DNA of 64,000 nt from Climacium dendroides (GCA_950106755.1 OX467084.1:38071213-38135212), one strand, 5' to 3'. Positions 45,764 to 57,115 are shown, numbered from the stretch's first letter. The notes: generated by a model not told the origin, from the sequence alone. Numbers and translations are program-made.

Positions 45764-46309
45764 ACCCCTGAAATCCCTTTGTCCCCTTGAGGAACAAAAT
45801 GGATTTTGGGCAAGTTCCTACAGTTTCAATATTTGTTGTGATTTTTTGAATTTTTTTGTGAAGATTTAGTATGTTTTATTTCCATCTTAGAGCAATTACC
45901 AATTTAGTTTTCCTTTCAATTTTGAACCTACATCTACTTAACAATTTTTTAATCAGTAAAAACTAAGTGTATTTTTTGAAATTATTTCCGTAGAATCTCA
46001 ACTTAATTCTTCACCATTTAAATTTAGAAATTCAAAATCAATAGAACAAAAAAATTTAACTTAAGAAGGTTCAAAGCCAAAAAATGTAGTTGAGCAAGGT
46101 GCAAAAAAAGTTATTTCCTTCTCTTTAAATGTAAATATCTTGCAATCTACATGGTCAAAGTTTCTTACATTTCTTCCATACATTCTTAAACTAGTTTATT
46201 ACGAGATCCTATGGTTAGATATTAAGAAAAAATAGATTTTTGCTCTTTGCTATAGAAATGACAATTTTGAGGGATTTATGATGGAGAAAAAGCCTTGGGA
46301 CTTTAGGGA
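45764..46309. mobile_element. TTAA-flanked element C (546 bp)
   Basis: Flanked by TTAA at 45760-45763 and 46310-46313. The left end is ACCCCTGAAATCCC; the reverse complement of the right end is TCCCTAAAGTCCC. Its left half is related to the element at 46466-47362, and its right half shares the 'agatcctatg' and 'atatcttgcaat' words with elements A and B. Confidence 0.65.
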
Positions 46310-46465
46310 TTAATAAAAACCACACTACTACTGTAGTGAAAGAATCCACTTTTGTAATGTGCTTGCTTATTATTTATGACAAATGAAAATTGTGAAATCA
46401 TACTAGGAATTGGAGATCCCTAGTTAAGTATGAAAAGTTTAGAAATTTAAAATCATCCAATTTAA

Positions 46466-47362
46466 TCCCTAAAGGATCAAGGTCTTTTTTGCTACAAAAA
46501 ACCCCACTCAAACTGCCATTTTTGTAGCAAAGAGTAAAAAAATTGAATTTTTTGGGCACATCTAATCATCGGATCTTGCATCCAAGTAGTAGGAGAATGC
46601 ATGGAAAAAATTTCAAAATTTTAGATAGCACAGATTGTGAGATATTTGTGTTTAAAGCGAAAAAACTAGTTTTCTAGTACATTGCAAGAATAAATTATTT
46701 GACTTTGAACCTTTTTTACTTTAATTTTTTGCACTACAAAGTTTTGTGCTTAAAATTGTCATGGTGGAAAATTGAGTTGAGGGTCTAGGAAGAGAATTAC
46801 AAAAACTTAATTTTTATTCTTTAAAAAATTAAGTAGAAGTAGATACAAGATAGAAGGAAAATCTAAATTATTAATATCTCTAAGATGGAATCAAAATGCA
46901 CTAATCCCAATGTGAGATTGTTCTAGCAAGACAACTAAACCATGTGCAAAAGAGTTCTTGAAAAATTATAAAAATTACATTCAGAAATGAATCCTACAAG
47001 TTATTTTTCAAGAAATTACTCTAATTGCTTGAAAAACAAAATTGTCCATAACTTTCTCATAATAAATCCAAATGGAATGAATTGAAACTATCCATGTAGA
47101 CAAAAATATAATCTATTAGAAAAAAAGATTTAATTCAATATTTTGAATTTTTTTTTTGCTACCCTTTCCCTTGTTCTAAGCTTATTTGGGCATAATTTTT
47201 GTTCCCAAGCACCAATCATAATAAAAAAAATTATATTCCCACAGAGCTAATTAATTTTTCCATTTTCAAAAAAAGTTTTTTAAAATTAGGACAAAATTTG
47301 AGTCCATAGATACTTGCCCAAAATCACATTTGTACCACAAAGGGACAATGGCCCTTTACGGG
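46466..47362. mobile_element. TTAA-flanked element D (897 bp)
   Basis: Flanked by TTAA at 46462-46465 and 47363-47366. The left end is TCCCTAAAGGATC; the reverse complement of the right end is CCCGTAAAGGGCC. It is an inverted copy of 27362-28025 across at least 600 bp. No transposase frame. Confidence 0.7.
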
Positions 47363-48016
47363 TTAATAATAAAGCACAAATTTTACTCTAAGAGAAAGGC
47401 AGATTTGCTTGGCCAAGCATGTGGGTTGGTTTGCCCAACCCTAAATGGATGGGCCTTCAATTTAGCCAAAGCCAAAGCCAAACCTCATCCTATATTGTGG
47501 GGATTTCATTTTGAATAATAAATTTTATGGGTGTTTTTTTCCAATTCCAAGGCAATCATACTTGGAATCAAAGAAAAACCAAAATTAATCAATTATAAAA
47601 TAGGCACAAATTTTTGTACTAAAGGAGTCGGTCCATTTCCAACCGTCAACCCGTTTTCATAGGTGATACTCCTCCATTTCTAATCAACTCTATTGTAGGT
47701 GCCAATTCACTTACAACATGGCCAACAAGAGCGACATAAATGTCCAAGAGGTGTACATTGAAAGCATGAAATGATCACAACACATATATTGAAAGCCCTG
47801 ATGATCACCTACATTGGTTATGTAAGCAGTCTATGGTTGAAAATTGGTTTGCTTAAAGAATGGGACAAACATAATCTTCATGAAAAAAATTCATGATAGT
47901 TTTGTTTTTGAGAAGGAAAATGTCAAAAATCATGAATCCTTCTTAAATCTATTTCTCTACATGGGAAAAAAATTTCCTCGACCTTCTCCATACTACAAAT
48001 AGGCTGAATTGCTTAA

Positions 48017-48239
48017 TCCCTAAAAGGCCCTTGGGGTCCCTCTATATGACCCGTATTTAGCCTAATAACTCTTCAATTGTGGTTTACGATATGAATTGTA
48101 ATACGATGTTATTTACATACTACCATGATTGTTAATTTACTTTGTACAAAACAATATTTGGTCAATGTTTTTTTTGTCAAATAACACCATATTTATACTA
48201 TAGTATACGGACATAAAGGGCTTTTAGGCCCTTGTAGGG
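48017..48239. mobile_element. TTAA-flanked element E (223 bp)
   Basis: Flanked by TTAA at 48013-48016 and 48240-48243. The left end is TCCCTAAAAGGCCCTTGGGG; the reverse complement of the right end is CCCTACAAGGGCCTAAAAGC. Its right TTAA overlaps the TAA duplication of the next element. Confidence 0.7.
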
Positions 48240-48243
48240 TTAA

Positions 48244-48854
48244 GGGCCAATTCACACTACGGCCAAAGGTTGAGAGGCCGTGGGTTTCCACCAATCACAT
48301 TTCAAGAAACCAAGAGTTTGGCCTCTCGACCCTTCACACTAGAAGGCACAACCCAAAGGCCGTCACCCTCCAAATTGCCTACATGGCAAGAAAAGTGCCC
48401 ACAAAGTGACGAACTCTCAAAGGAAGTTTAGGCGGCCAAACTATGGAGACCCAAACTACGGTCGAGAGGCCGTGGAGCTTGCCTATTAATTGCTCATTTC
48501 TTTGGACTCTCAAAGGAAGTTTGGGCGGCCAAACTATGGAGATCCAAATTATGGTTGAGAGGCCGTGGAGTTTGCCTATTAATTGCTCATTTCTTTGGAC
48601 TCTCAAAGGAAGTTTGGGCGGCCAAACTATGAAGACCCAAATTATAGTTGAGAGGCCGTGGAGTTTGCCTATTAATTGCTCATTTCTTTGGACTCTCAAA
48701 GGAAGTTTGGATGGCCAAACTATGGAGACCCAAACTATGGTTGAGAGGTCGTGGAGCTTGCCTATTAATTGCTCATTTCTTTGGACTCTCATCAAAGTTT
48801 GGCCACTCACTCCCACGGCCTCTCGGCTTGGACAGCCATAGTGTGAATTGACCC
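48244..48854. mobile_element. Tourist-like MITE with internal 93-bp tandem repeats (611 bp)
   Basis: TAA duplications lie at 48241-48243 and 48855-48857. The left end is GGGCCAATTCACACTACGGC; the reverse complement of the right end is GGGTCAATTCACACTATGGC. It is a larger relative of 28646-29102. The PIF/Harbinger-type call rests on the TAA duplication and GGG ends. No transposase is encoded. Confidence 0.85.
48421..48792. repeat. 93-bp tandem repeat, four copies, inside the MITE
   Basis: Units start at 48421, 48514, 48607 and 48700, each with 'aggaagtttgggcggccaaa' or a close variant and 'tgcctattaattgctcattt'. The period is a multiple of three, which keeps a 187-codon minus frame (48379-48942) and a 132-codon plus frame open; neither is a credible protein. 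Confidence 0.92.
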
Positions 48855-49569
48855 TAAGTGGTTGAAAATAGGTCACCATCTTCATACCTCTGTTTTTAAA
48901 AAAAGACCCATGTTTCCTTTCGAAAACCCAAAGAAAACCCAAGTCTTTTTCAGAAACGGTGGGAGTAATTATTTATCCCTTTTACCGGTTTGAAATTTGG
49001 TGAAAGAAAAACCAAGTTTCAAACCTGTCTGATATGATGCTTAGAGCTCAAGTAAGTGTTTAATTGTACTCTAATGGTCGCGTACTGCGGTAGCAGACTG
49101 CCCATAATCATTCTGCATGGCATTAGGACAAGTCAGTTCTTGGCCTGTGCCGTTGCCACAGTCAAAAATAAAAAGTGAAAGTAATTTTTCTAATCCCGAA
49201 AAAAATTGAAAATTCAACATCTTTCATAACATTGTTTAGCAAGGTTGAGCTCCCTTTCGCTCCCCCCAAAGTATGGAGCCCCCCTAAGTCTTGTAGCACT
49301 TACTTCGAGGGTTACTTTCCACTATTGACTCTAAACCCAACTAATGGGGCCCTGGTGAATCAACTTCCCCTTTGACAAAACCTGGCCAATAATATTGTTT
49401 ACATTATAACTATCATATGTCTTTATATTAGCCTGCAACTGCCCATGTCATATATGACATTTGAAAAATGCAAAGAGATTAAATAAACGTCCTATAGGTA
49501 TGTGACTAGGGAAGAATTATCCCTCTTGCAAGGGGAAGGAATCAACCATGTGAACAATGTTATGATTCT

Positions 49570-49710
49570 TGCCATGATTCCAAATGTCACAAAACAAAGT
49601 CCATGCACCCCTCCTCACCAAGGGCTTTCCGACAGTAAGAAGAATGTGATTGGAGGACACATGGTCCTTTAGATTTTGTTGTAACAAACAAAACAAAACA
49701 AACAACCTAA
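49570..49710 (+). repeat. Dispersed repeat, copy 3 of 4
   Basis: Contains 'acaaagtccatgcacccctc', 'aagggctttccgacagta' and a tail of 'acaaaacaaac', related to 2590-2740 and 17130-17545. Confidence 0.55.
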
Positions 49711-51339
49711 CTTAATTCCTAAAAATGCAAGTTGGAATCTAACATACATAGACCATACAAACACAATGCAATGAGAAAACGCTAATATAATAGACCACAT
49801 TTAGGTTCCTACCTTGCACTAGGGATTTAAGGTATGGATAAATTTCTTTACTTGAACTAGATGAATGGTCTTCCAAATATTAATATAATGTCATGGTAAA
49901 GTGGGTATCTCCAAAACGGCCATTTTTACTATTGTAATTTGTTACTATTATTAGAATGGTTAGATTTTCATATTCTCGTGTTGGCAAGTGAAATGAGGTC
50001 TCAACGCATTAAGGGTGCGACATTTGGATACCATATATAAAAATTATGAACAATTAAAGTTTTTTTTTGTAGATTGTTTAAAATCATTCCTTGAACATAC
50101 ACACATAATGATTTTGGAGATGTTTACATGTAGTGATGATGATGGTTTTAGGCAAGGTGTGATTTTGGATGTAGCCATGTTAATGAACTTCAATCATGAT
50201 TCATTCCAATACCACTTCATTGTCAAATTTCATTTCCAAATTTCATTTGACCTTAACAATGATTCATGTGATTCAATTTTTTGTTTTTACTACTTGATAC
50301 TATCCCTTCAAAAACGCCAATAGTAAAAAAGTAACTATTAAGGTAGGGACACCTAAAAGCACCACTTTTTTTTATTATTAAACTTGTCAAATTTTTATAT
50401 TTTCTTATTGACAACTAAAAGAGGATTTTAGAACTTTAAAAATGTTTCATTTAAATATTCCATGCAAAAGTTATGAAGGGTCCATGTTTATTTGGTTAGA
50501 TATTCTAAAATTGTTTTTTCAATGGCGGTAGATAAGTCTAATTAACTAGATGCACATGTAATGAAGACAGTGTGTTTGAATCAATGGCCCATTTGGATAT
50601 CTCTACCTTTCTTGTTGTCTATAAATGTATACAATTCAAATTATTTCACTAACAAATGTAATTGTTGTAATTTCTATAGTTCAAGACAAATATAAATCAC
50701 TAGACATAACTAAAGAATCCAATGAATTAAAAAAAATTCCCTTGAGGTGAAGAATAGTGTCCAAATAATAATATTAATTTTCACACCTAAAATACTCTTA
50801 TTTATGACTTTTAAAATCATATCATCATTATTGTGCTTCAATAACAAAACAAAACAAATTCAGATCAAAGCTCAATTGGAACAAATAGTAAGTCCATAGG
50901 TAATGTTATGAATGGGAGAAAAAACTTTAAAATGATTTTTTCAATAAAAAATATACACTACCTTCATATTAATAGTTCAACGTGTAACTCAATCTTGTTC
51001 ATAATATTCTTGAATAGAGGAGCTTGGGGATCCTTCTTCAATATCACTTTAAAAAATTCTTAAAAAACAAATAGAATTCCATTGCAAAGCAACAAGAACA
51101 AAGATAGCCAAGCTTGTTTCAATATCACTTTAATTGCAAGAATAATTTGTATTATAGTGGTTCACTTTTCATTGGTAAGCAATAAAAGCTTCCATTCAAG
51201 GTTGTGATATAGAGTGGATCTTGAATTTTTTACAATAAGCAAAGGGGCTTTTGCCTTGAGGTTCAAAAGTGTTACTCCTTATATGTAACATCCTTATCAT
51301 TGATACGGATGCCATAGGGCCATGATGGCCACCACTTAG

Positions 51340-51702
51340 AAACAAGGCATTTTTTCAAAGAGGATTCTTTGTAAATTTGAGGTGGTGAATGGCATGCGAG
51401 TGGCCCTTCATTTTGTGGTGCTGTAGACATTATATATTGAACGTAATAATGTCGCATTTAATGATGTGCGATGGTGCTCAATGAAACAAATGCAAGGCAT
51501 CTAGCTTGGAATTGATGACTAAAAGCGGACAGAATAGAAGATAGTCTATAGACTCAAAGATAAATACTACAAGAGATGGGATTTGGCTAGAGCCCAATTT
51601 GAGATGCATTGGGCATGTAATGGGGTGTTAGCAGTGATGATCGACAATTTTCCTAGGTGGGCCTTAGTCAACCTTTGGGCTAGCTTTGTTTTCTAACCGC
51701 CT
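51340..51702 (+). pseudogene. LINE reverse-transcriptase C-terminal remnant
   Basis: One frame, with stops, reads CKFEVVNGMRVALHFVVL, a stop, then TLYIERNNVAFNDVRW, and later KYYKRWDLARAQFEMHWACN and FPRWALVNLWASFVF before a stop at about 51702. The 'LW-LWIERN-VFN---W' pattern is typical of the region after the reverse transcriptase in plant LINE-type ORF2 proteins, close to the C-terminus. Four in-frame stops show that it is dead. The upstream reverse transcriptase is not recognisable here. Confidence 0.55.
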
Positions 51703-52084
51703 TAGGTGTTTGAAGCTATGGAGAGGAGCCTCTACCTCCCTGCCTCCCCACCTAAGCGGCTCTATGGTGTAGTTGTATTGATTTGTATTTGTTTTGTGTG
51801 CTTGCAACTAGATTCTTTTGCTATCTTTTTCTTATAGTAATGGTACCTTTACTTGTATCAAAAGAATTTTATCTTGTGTTTTTTCCTTCGCAATGATTTC
51901 AAACTTTTGTATCTGAATGTATATTAAAGTGCACCTAAGCATGTTGAGGACACCCTTTCAATTACTCAAGATGACAAGAAGAAAAATACTTTTCTAATTT
52001 ATATATTTTATTATGGTATTTAATATAATTGTGATTTAAAAAATAATAATTCATATATTAAATGAAGTTGTTTGTTATGGTAAG

Positions 52085-52215
52085 ATCTCCAAAATTGTAC
52101 ATCTTTAAATCACGTTCTTTGTACCATCAAAAAGCTCTTTGCAAGGAGGGGTGCATGGGCTTTGCTTCATGACATTTGGACCTACGATGTAAAAGGTATT
52201 GAATTTCAAATTTTA
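52085..52215 (-). repeat. Dispersed repeat, copy 4 of 4 (reversed)
   Basis: Reverse complement of the 2590-2740 type, with 'gcaaggaggggtgcatgg', 'tttggacctacgatg' and 'attgaatttcaaa'. Confidence 0.55.
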
Positions 52216-53166
52216 TATGAATTAAAAAATTACTTTTACTTTTATTTTTGATGTGGCAACGGTGTATAATATATGAAGTCCAAGTTGGAAATCATACAAT
52301 CCATAAGTTTTTGTTTTTCCTCTCAAACACATGGTGTCACCCTTGTTTGATATGTGCCACCTTCATGTGTGGGGCACCCTTGTATCTCAAACCAATTAAT
52401 CTATATACAAAATGGGAGAAAAATCCTAAATTGAGGTAAATATGGTAGAACCACCCATAGCCAACCATTTAAACAACTTTGTACATGTTTTGGAGTAGTG
52501 TAACACAATGTAAATTTTATATCATGTAGGAAGATAGAAATCATAGAGATTGCAAATTTTTTTTGGATAATTTTACACCTTGAATTGAAATTACTATAAA
52601 TTCTAAAAGCTAAAAGTTGGTCTCAATCCATACCCAATGTATAGAGCTTTGAATTCCAATCATTCAAGAACTCCTTTCCTACTCACTGAGGTAGAAGGTC
52701 CATAAGTTATCCACCTAAGAGTAGAAATTGAATCTTGGAGAAGTGAAGCTTCTTGAAATCAATTTTTCTCTAAATTTTCCTTCAAAGACAAGTGGAATTG
52801 GCATCTAAAACAAGTTGCTCCATATTTTTTAGAAGCTTTATGGAATTAATTAAGAAATTTTGAAGTTGAAATGACATAGGGTTCTAAAATCACCCATCTT
52901 CCCAAATGTAAATTATTCTATTTTGCTAGAGGCTACAAAAAAGCAACAAATACAAACAATGTACATTTAAAGAGGTGGGCAATTTTAGAGCCTCTGTGCT
53001 ATTAGAACCTTCTACCTTATTTCCTACTTTCTTGTTCACTACTTGGAGAGATGTGTTCCCAACCTTTGGTTGGAGAGAAAGAAACATTCCAAGCTTTGGT
53101 TAGAAATCTATTCCAAACTTGGGTTGGAAATCTGTTCCAATCTTCTTTGGAAATAATTGCATTCTA

Positions 53167-53297
53167 CACGGTGGGTATGGATAGTCTATACAATGGGTTT
53201 GGATAGCCTACACAATGGGTATAGATAGCCTATACAGTGGCTATGGAGAGTCTACATGATGGGTATGGATAGCCCACACGGTGAGTATGGATCCCTA
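53167..53297. repeat. 22-bp tandem repeat, six copies
   Basis: Units such as 'cacaatgggtatagatagcc' plus two bases (ta) repeat at 22-bp spacing with several substitutions each; the last unit is 21 bp. The array ends where the next MITE begins. Confidence 0.85.
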
Positions 53298-53549
53298 TAC
53301 AAAATAGTGAAATTGGGTTGCCTTAAAAATTAGGTTGCCTTACTCAAGAAAGTTACCTCATGGCTCACCACTTGTCCAGATGGAGGCACAATCAGTTTTC
53401 TAAACCCGAGCCATGAACCAATGTACCAACCCATACAACACACATGGTTCTTACATTACTGCATCCTTCTACAGTAAGAGTACATATTTATATAGTGTAG
53501 AATGTCGAGAAATTAGTGAGGGGCGACCTAATTTCACTATTTTGTGTAA
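53295..53549. mobile_element. ~250-bp MITE with TAGTGAAATT ends, copy 1
   Basis: The left end reads TACAAAATAGTGAAATTGGG; the reverse complement of the right end reads TACACAAAATAGTGAAATTA, and both continue to GGTTGCC or GGTCGCC. An inverted relative lies at 55223-55466 and shares the interior, including 'gagccatgaacca' and 'gtagaatgtcgagaaatt'. Confidence 0.8.
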
Positions 53550-54203
53550 GGTAGTATGTTCTAAAAGCGAGCGGCCTCTTCAAATTGCCCCTATATTTAG
53601 GTTTGAAAATGGATAGTACATGGTCTTTAAATGGACCTCTCAAGCCATTGAGAGAATTGAGAGAAAAGCATTATTTATTGCAAGAGCCAATTGTTGGCCT
53701 TCATTTACTCAAATCACTTTAGAAGTTGCATTTTGAAAGACCTAGGGTCGCTAATAGGTACCTACAATAGTTTTTTTTGGAAATTCATAAGTAATTCAAA
53801 AAATATGAAACCACTTGTGTGACATTCCACATCCATTTTTCTTTCTCTGAAAAATGATCCTAAAATATTTCTATTCATGGAAACCTTCGAAAAAGGGGGG
53901 ACCAGTCGATAAATGGTCGCTTTAACCCTTTAATGACTAAGAAGCCCAATTGGCTCTCAAGCCATTGAGGGCTAATTGGACCTCACATTTTTTAAGCAAT
54001 TTTGAAGAGTTTATATAGATTTTTAAATTTCATTTTAATAAATATTTACTTAAACCAATGCACGCAATGTTCTTCACTCAATCTAATGATATAATAAAAA
54101 AATTCCATTTCCATTATATGTTCTACAATATAAACAATCAAAGTATACAACTTAAAATCATGAACTCTTAGTACGTAAAGGGTTAAAGGCCATACTCCCT
54201 TAG
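53547..54203. mobile_element. MITE related to 38402-38817, carrying a nested insertion
   Basis: An inverted relative of the 38402-38817 element: both ends carry CTAAGGTAGT-type sequence (left TAAGGTAGTATG, right CATACTCCCTTAG). A 257-bp element (53926-54182) sits in it. Its left end overlaps the right end of the preceding MITE by about three bases. Confidence 0.75.
53926..54182. mobile_element. TTAA-flanked element F (257 bp) with a visible empty site
   Basis: Flanked by TTAA at 53922-53925 and 54183-54186. The ends are CCCTTTAATGACTAAGA and the reverse complement CCCTTTACGTACTAAGAG. The related MITE at 38402-38817 has a single TTAA at the same place (38418-38421), so this copy is an insertion into TTAA with duplication of the target. 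One extra base next to the right TTAA is the only departure. Non-coding. Confidence 0.85.
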
Positions 54204-54314
54204 TTGGGAATGGGCGGCTGCCTCCCTTTTGAATCCTTTCCCAGGTACAGATATTAGTCTATACAATTATTATTTACACTGATGGCACAAGCTCCAAGCC
54301 AGTTTTTTTTTTCC

Positions 54315-54332
54315 CTGGCGTTTAAACGCCAG
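54315..54332. repeat. Perfect 18-bp palindrome
   Basis: CTGGCGTTTAAACGCCAG is its own reverse complement. It follows a run of ten T, so on the plus strand it is poly(T) then hairpin. No element end or protein site is identified. Confidence 0.95.
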
Positions 54333-54379
54333 TTCTGACATAAAGAAATGAATACCCTGATGTCCCTCCAAATATAATG

Positions 54380-54840
54380 CAATGGCATGCTGCCAGGAAC
54401 ACAAAGTTCTACAGTAAAAAAGGAAGAAACGCTGCTCCCAGCGTTTTCCGTCGTCACCCAACCGAGATTGATTAGTTTCCTTATTGGGGAAAGTCCCTGG
54501 GTCTTCCAGGGGGGCCAGTGGCGACTCCATGGGTTCGTTATGGCGAAGTCTTGGCCCTGCCACTGCACGGCAGAGGGGCTGCTTGCACTGGCAGCAAGTC
54601 TGGCAGAATTCGCTCACTAGCTCGCTCGCGCGCTTGGAACGAAGCAGCGTACGGGCCCTGGCGCATGGAAGACGATGGATTGTGGGCTCGGCCGGGCTCG
54701 GCCTTGGGTCCGGCCACTGTGGGTACTGACCTCCCCTTCAGCTCACTCGTGTGTGGGCTGTAGACTAGTACTGTACAGTCGCACATACCTGGCCAGCTTA
54801 GATCTCAAACGGAGGCAGGCGTCCGTCCGTCCGTCTGCAA
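54380..54840. other. GC-rich island without a recognisable gene
   Basis: Markedly richer in G+C than everything within 5 kb, with CpG-containing runs such as 'gctcgctcgcgcgcttgg'. Several overlapping frames of 80-115 codons are open on both strands, and none resembles a known protein. Near 54820 there is a short 'gtccgtccgtccgt' microsatellite. It could be a promoter or an exon of an unrecognised gene. Confidence 0.5.
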
Positions 54841-55222
54841 ATTAATAAGTGTACAGTCCGGGGTAAATTTCTACCTTCGGCAAATAGTTGCTGGGGAATT
54901 AGTTGCCTGATGTGTGGGATCATATCCAATTCTGCCGTGGGATGGGGGGGGGTGTAATTGCCTCGGCCTCTGGGGGAGTACCATCCTTGGGCATAATGAA
55001 GGGAGGTAGTACTCGTTGAGAGGTTTTGGTTCCCGTAAGGCAGACATGTCGCAATGGGCACGTAAGAGCATTCGTCATAGGCGCTCGCAGAATTTTGATG
55101 CACTACGAGAGTCTACATTCATTTGGGAAGAGCCTTTGAAACTCTCGTCCCCTACCTATTGAGTAGTAGAACCACCCATCACCAACCACAACTCCATCAG
55201 CAATCAATAGGGGGCTGAAATT

Positions 55223-55466
55223 CTACACTGAACAGAGAAATTAGGTTGCCCCACACGAATTTCTCGACATTCTACACTATACAAATATGTAAAAAGATGC
55301 AATAACTTAGGCACCATGTGTGTTCCATCCGTTGGTGCACTGGTTCATGGCTCGGGTATAGAGATTGGTAGATGTTGCCATTTGCACATGCAATGAGTCA
55401 TAAGGTAACTTGCTAGGGTAAGGCAACCTAATTGAAGAGGCAACCCAATTTCACTATTTAGTGTAG
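55223..55466. mobile_element. 244-bp MITE with TAGTGAAATT ends, copy 2
   Basis: The left end is CTACACTGAACAGAGAAATT; the reverse complement of the right end is CTACACTAAATAGTGAAATT. About 28 bp are inverted with few differences. It is inverted relative to 53295-53549. No certain target duplication. Confidence 0.8.
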
Positions 55467-56726
55467 AGAGGTTGGGACTAATTTCTGAACATGAGTTCTC
55501 TTCTGATGAGGATCGTCGATTCCTCCATTCTCTTCATGACACATCTACTAGATTTAGTGTGCCAAAGGGAACAAGAAGTAGTCTCTTAAATGAGTGGTTT
55601 TGGAATAGTCTACACATTGGACATGGATCCAGAGTTCCAGATCAACTTACCTTCCGAAACTCTTAGTAAAATTACCAAAATTTTGGCAATCCCCCTCATT
55701 TCTATCTCTGCACGTGTGGAACTATTTCCTTTGTTATTGTACTTCACATCATGTCTACAGTTGCTTATTCGGTTGGTTATAGGTGTTTCTACCATATGTT
55801 CACCAAGTAAGGTAGATGGATCCAGTACCACACAGATTTGCTATCTAGTTACTTTGGAGAAGCTATTTGTTGGTCCCCATATTTTTTAGAGATTGGAAAG
55901 TTTTAGAGAAGTCATTTGAAAAAAGAATGAAGAAATTTTGATAAGAAGTGAATTATTCTGTGATTTTTCAAAGCTAAAATGTTAAAATGTAAATAGACCC
56001 TTGTTGAAGCATGGTCTGATGTATCTGCTACCCAAGTGCATTGCCATCATGATAAAGGGTTGATGAGATTGTGGTATTAAGATGGGCCACATACGTAAAT
56101 GGAAAGGTTATGTAGGTGGTGGAATTGGATGGATGGTGGTATTGGGCAGTTCTACTTTATGCTACTTAAATAGTCAATTGATCAATCACCAAGTGGAATA
56201 TAGGATGAACATCGCAGTTAATTGTAAAGTGAAGTCTAATTTGTACCATGGAGGTTTGAGGAAGGCTTAATTAAGAATAGTATAAAAGAGACACATCAAT
56301 AAACTCCATCAAACTTTAGTTGGGGTATTTTGAGGTATTTCATTCTTTGTTTTTAACAAACTCCGGCTCTTGGTCCCTCATTGCACACACTTCTTAATTA
56401 ACTCTACTAAGTAGTAGAAACTTGGTCTCAGAAGATGAACCACTTATTTATGCCAAGGATTTGAAGGTGGTCTTAAGACCCAAGTCAAGTCGGTTGAGTT
56501 TGTCACATTTCAACAACTATTTTAAATTACCTGTGTGATGAGTTTTTACCTTGATGAAATCATTTCATTTTGCAATGAGGTTGAACTTCTAACAAGAAAA
56601 GGCATTTGTCATGCATAGGAATATATGGTTTTGTATAACACCATTATATAGATTAACCAATGTATTTATATATATACAATATAACCAATTCTCCAAGCAA
56701 AAATTGAACCCACACACCCTTTGATG
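55467..56726. other. AT-rich intergenic DNA
   Basis: Frames of up to 99 codons (55590-55889) exist but are not recognisable. No structured repeat was seen. Confidence 0.4.
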
Positions 56727-56905
56727 TGTAGCTGTCCAATTTTTCATTGGGCCAAAAAAACTTTCTTTTGTGCCTGTTAAAAAAATGTGACCTTTTGAAG
56801 TGCAGCTGTCCAATTTTTCATTGGGCCAAAAAACCTTTCTTTTGTGCCTATTAAAAAAATGTGACCTTTTGAAGTGCAGCTGCCCAATTTTTCACTAGGC
56901 CAAAA
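56727..56905. repeat. 74-bp tandem repeat, 2.4 copies
   Basis: The word 'gctgtccaatttttcattgg' begins at 56731, 56805 and (as gctgcccaatttttcactag) 56879. The last copy runs into sequence related to the right part of TTAA element A. Confidence 0.85.
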
Positions 56906-57115
56906 TAAAGATTTTTGTCACTTTAAACAATGATATCTTGCAATGCACACGGTGAAAATTTTTGAAGTTTTTCCTACATCTTTTCAAATCTACACACTAT
57001 AAGATTCCACAATTTCATGTGTCTAAAAATATTTTCCCCTAAAATTTGGTACTTGTACAAGAAATGGCAATTTGGGGGCGTTTTTGGTAAAAACATAGTA
57101 AATGAATTTTAGGGG
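56906..57115. mobile_element. Truncated TTAA-family right end
   Basis: Ends GAATTTTAGGGG followed by TTAA (57116-57119). It matches the right quarter of element A (43220-43482), for instance 'tttttgtcacttt' and 'ctataagat'. Its left part is replaced by the 74-bp tandem array. Confidence 0.6.

Noticed and set aside
48379..48942. 187-codon minus frame with a 31-residue repeat
   Set aside because: Product of the 93-bp tandem repeat inside a MITE.
54254..55103. Several 80-115-codon frames on both strands
   Set aside because: They overlap each other in conflicting frames; high GC lowers stop frequency; nothing recognisable.
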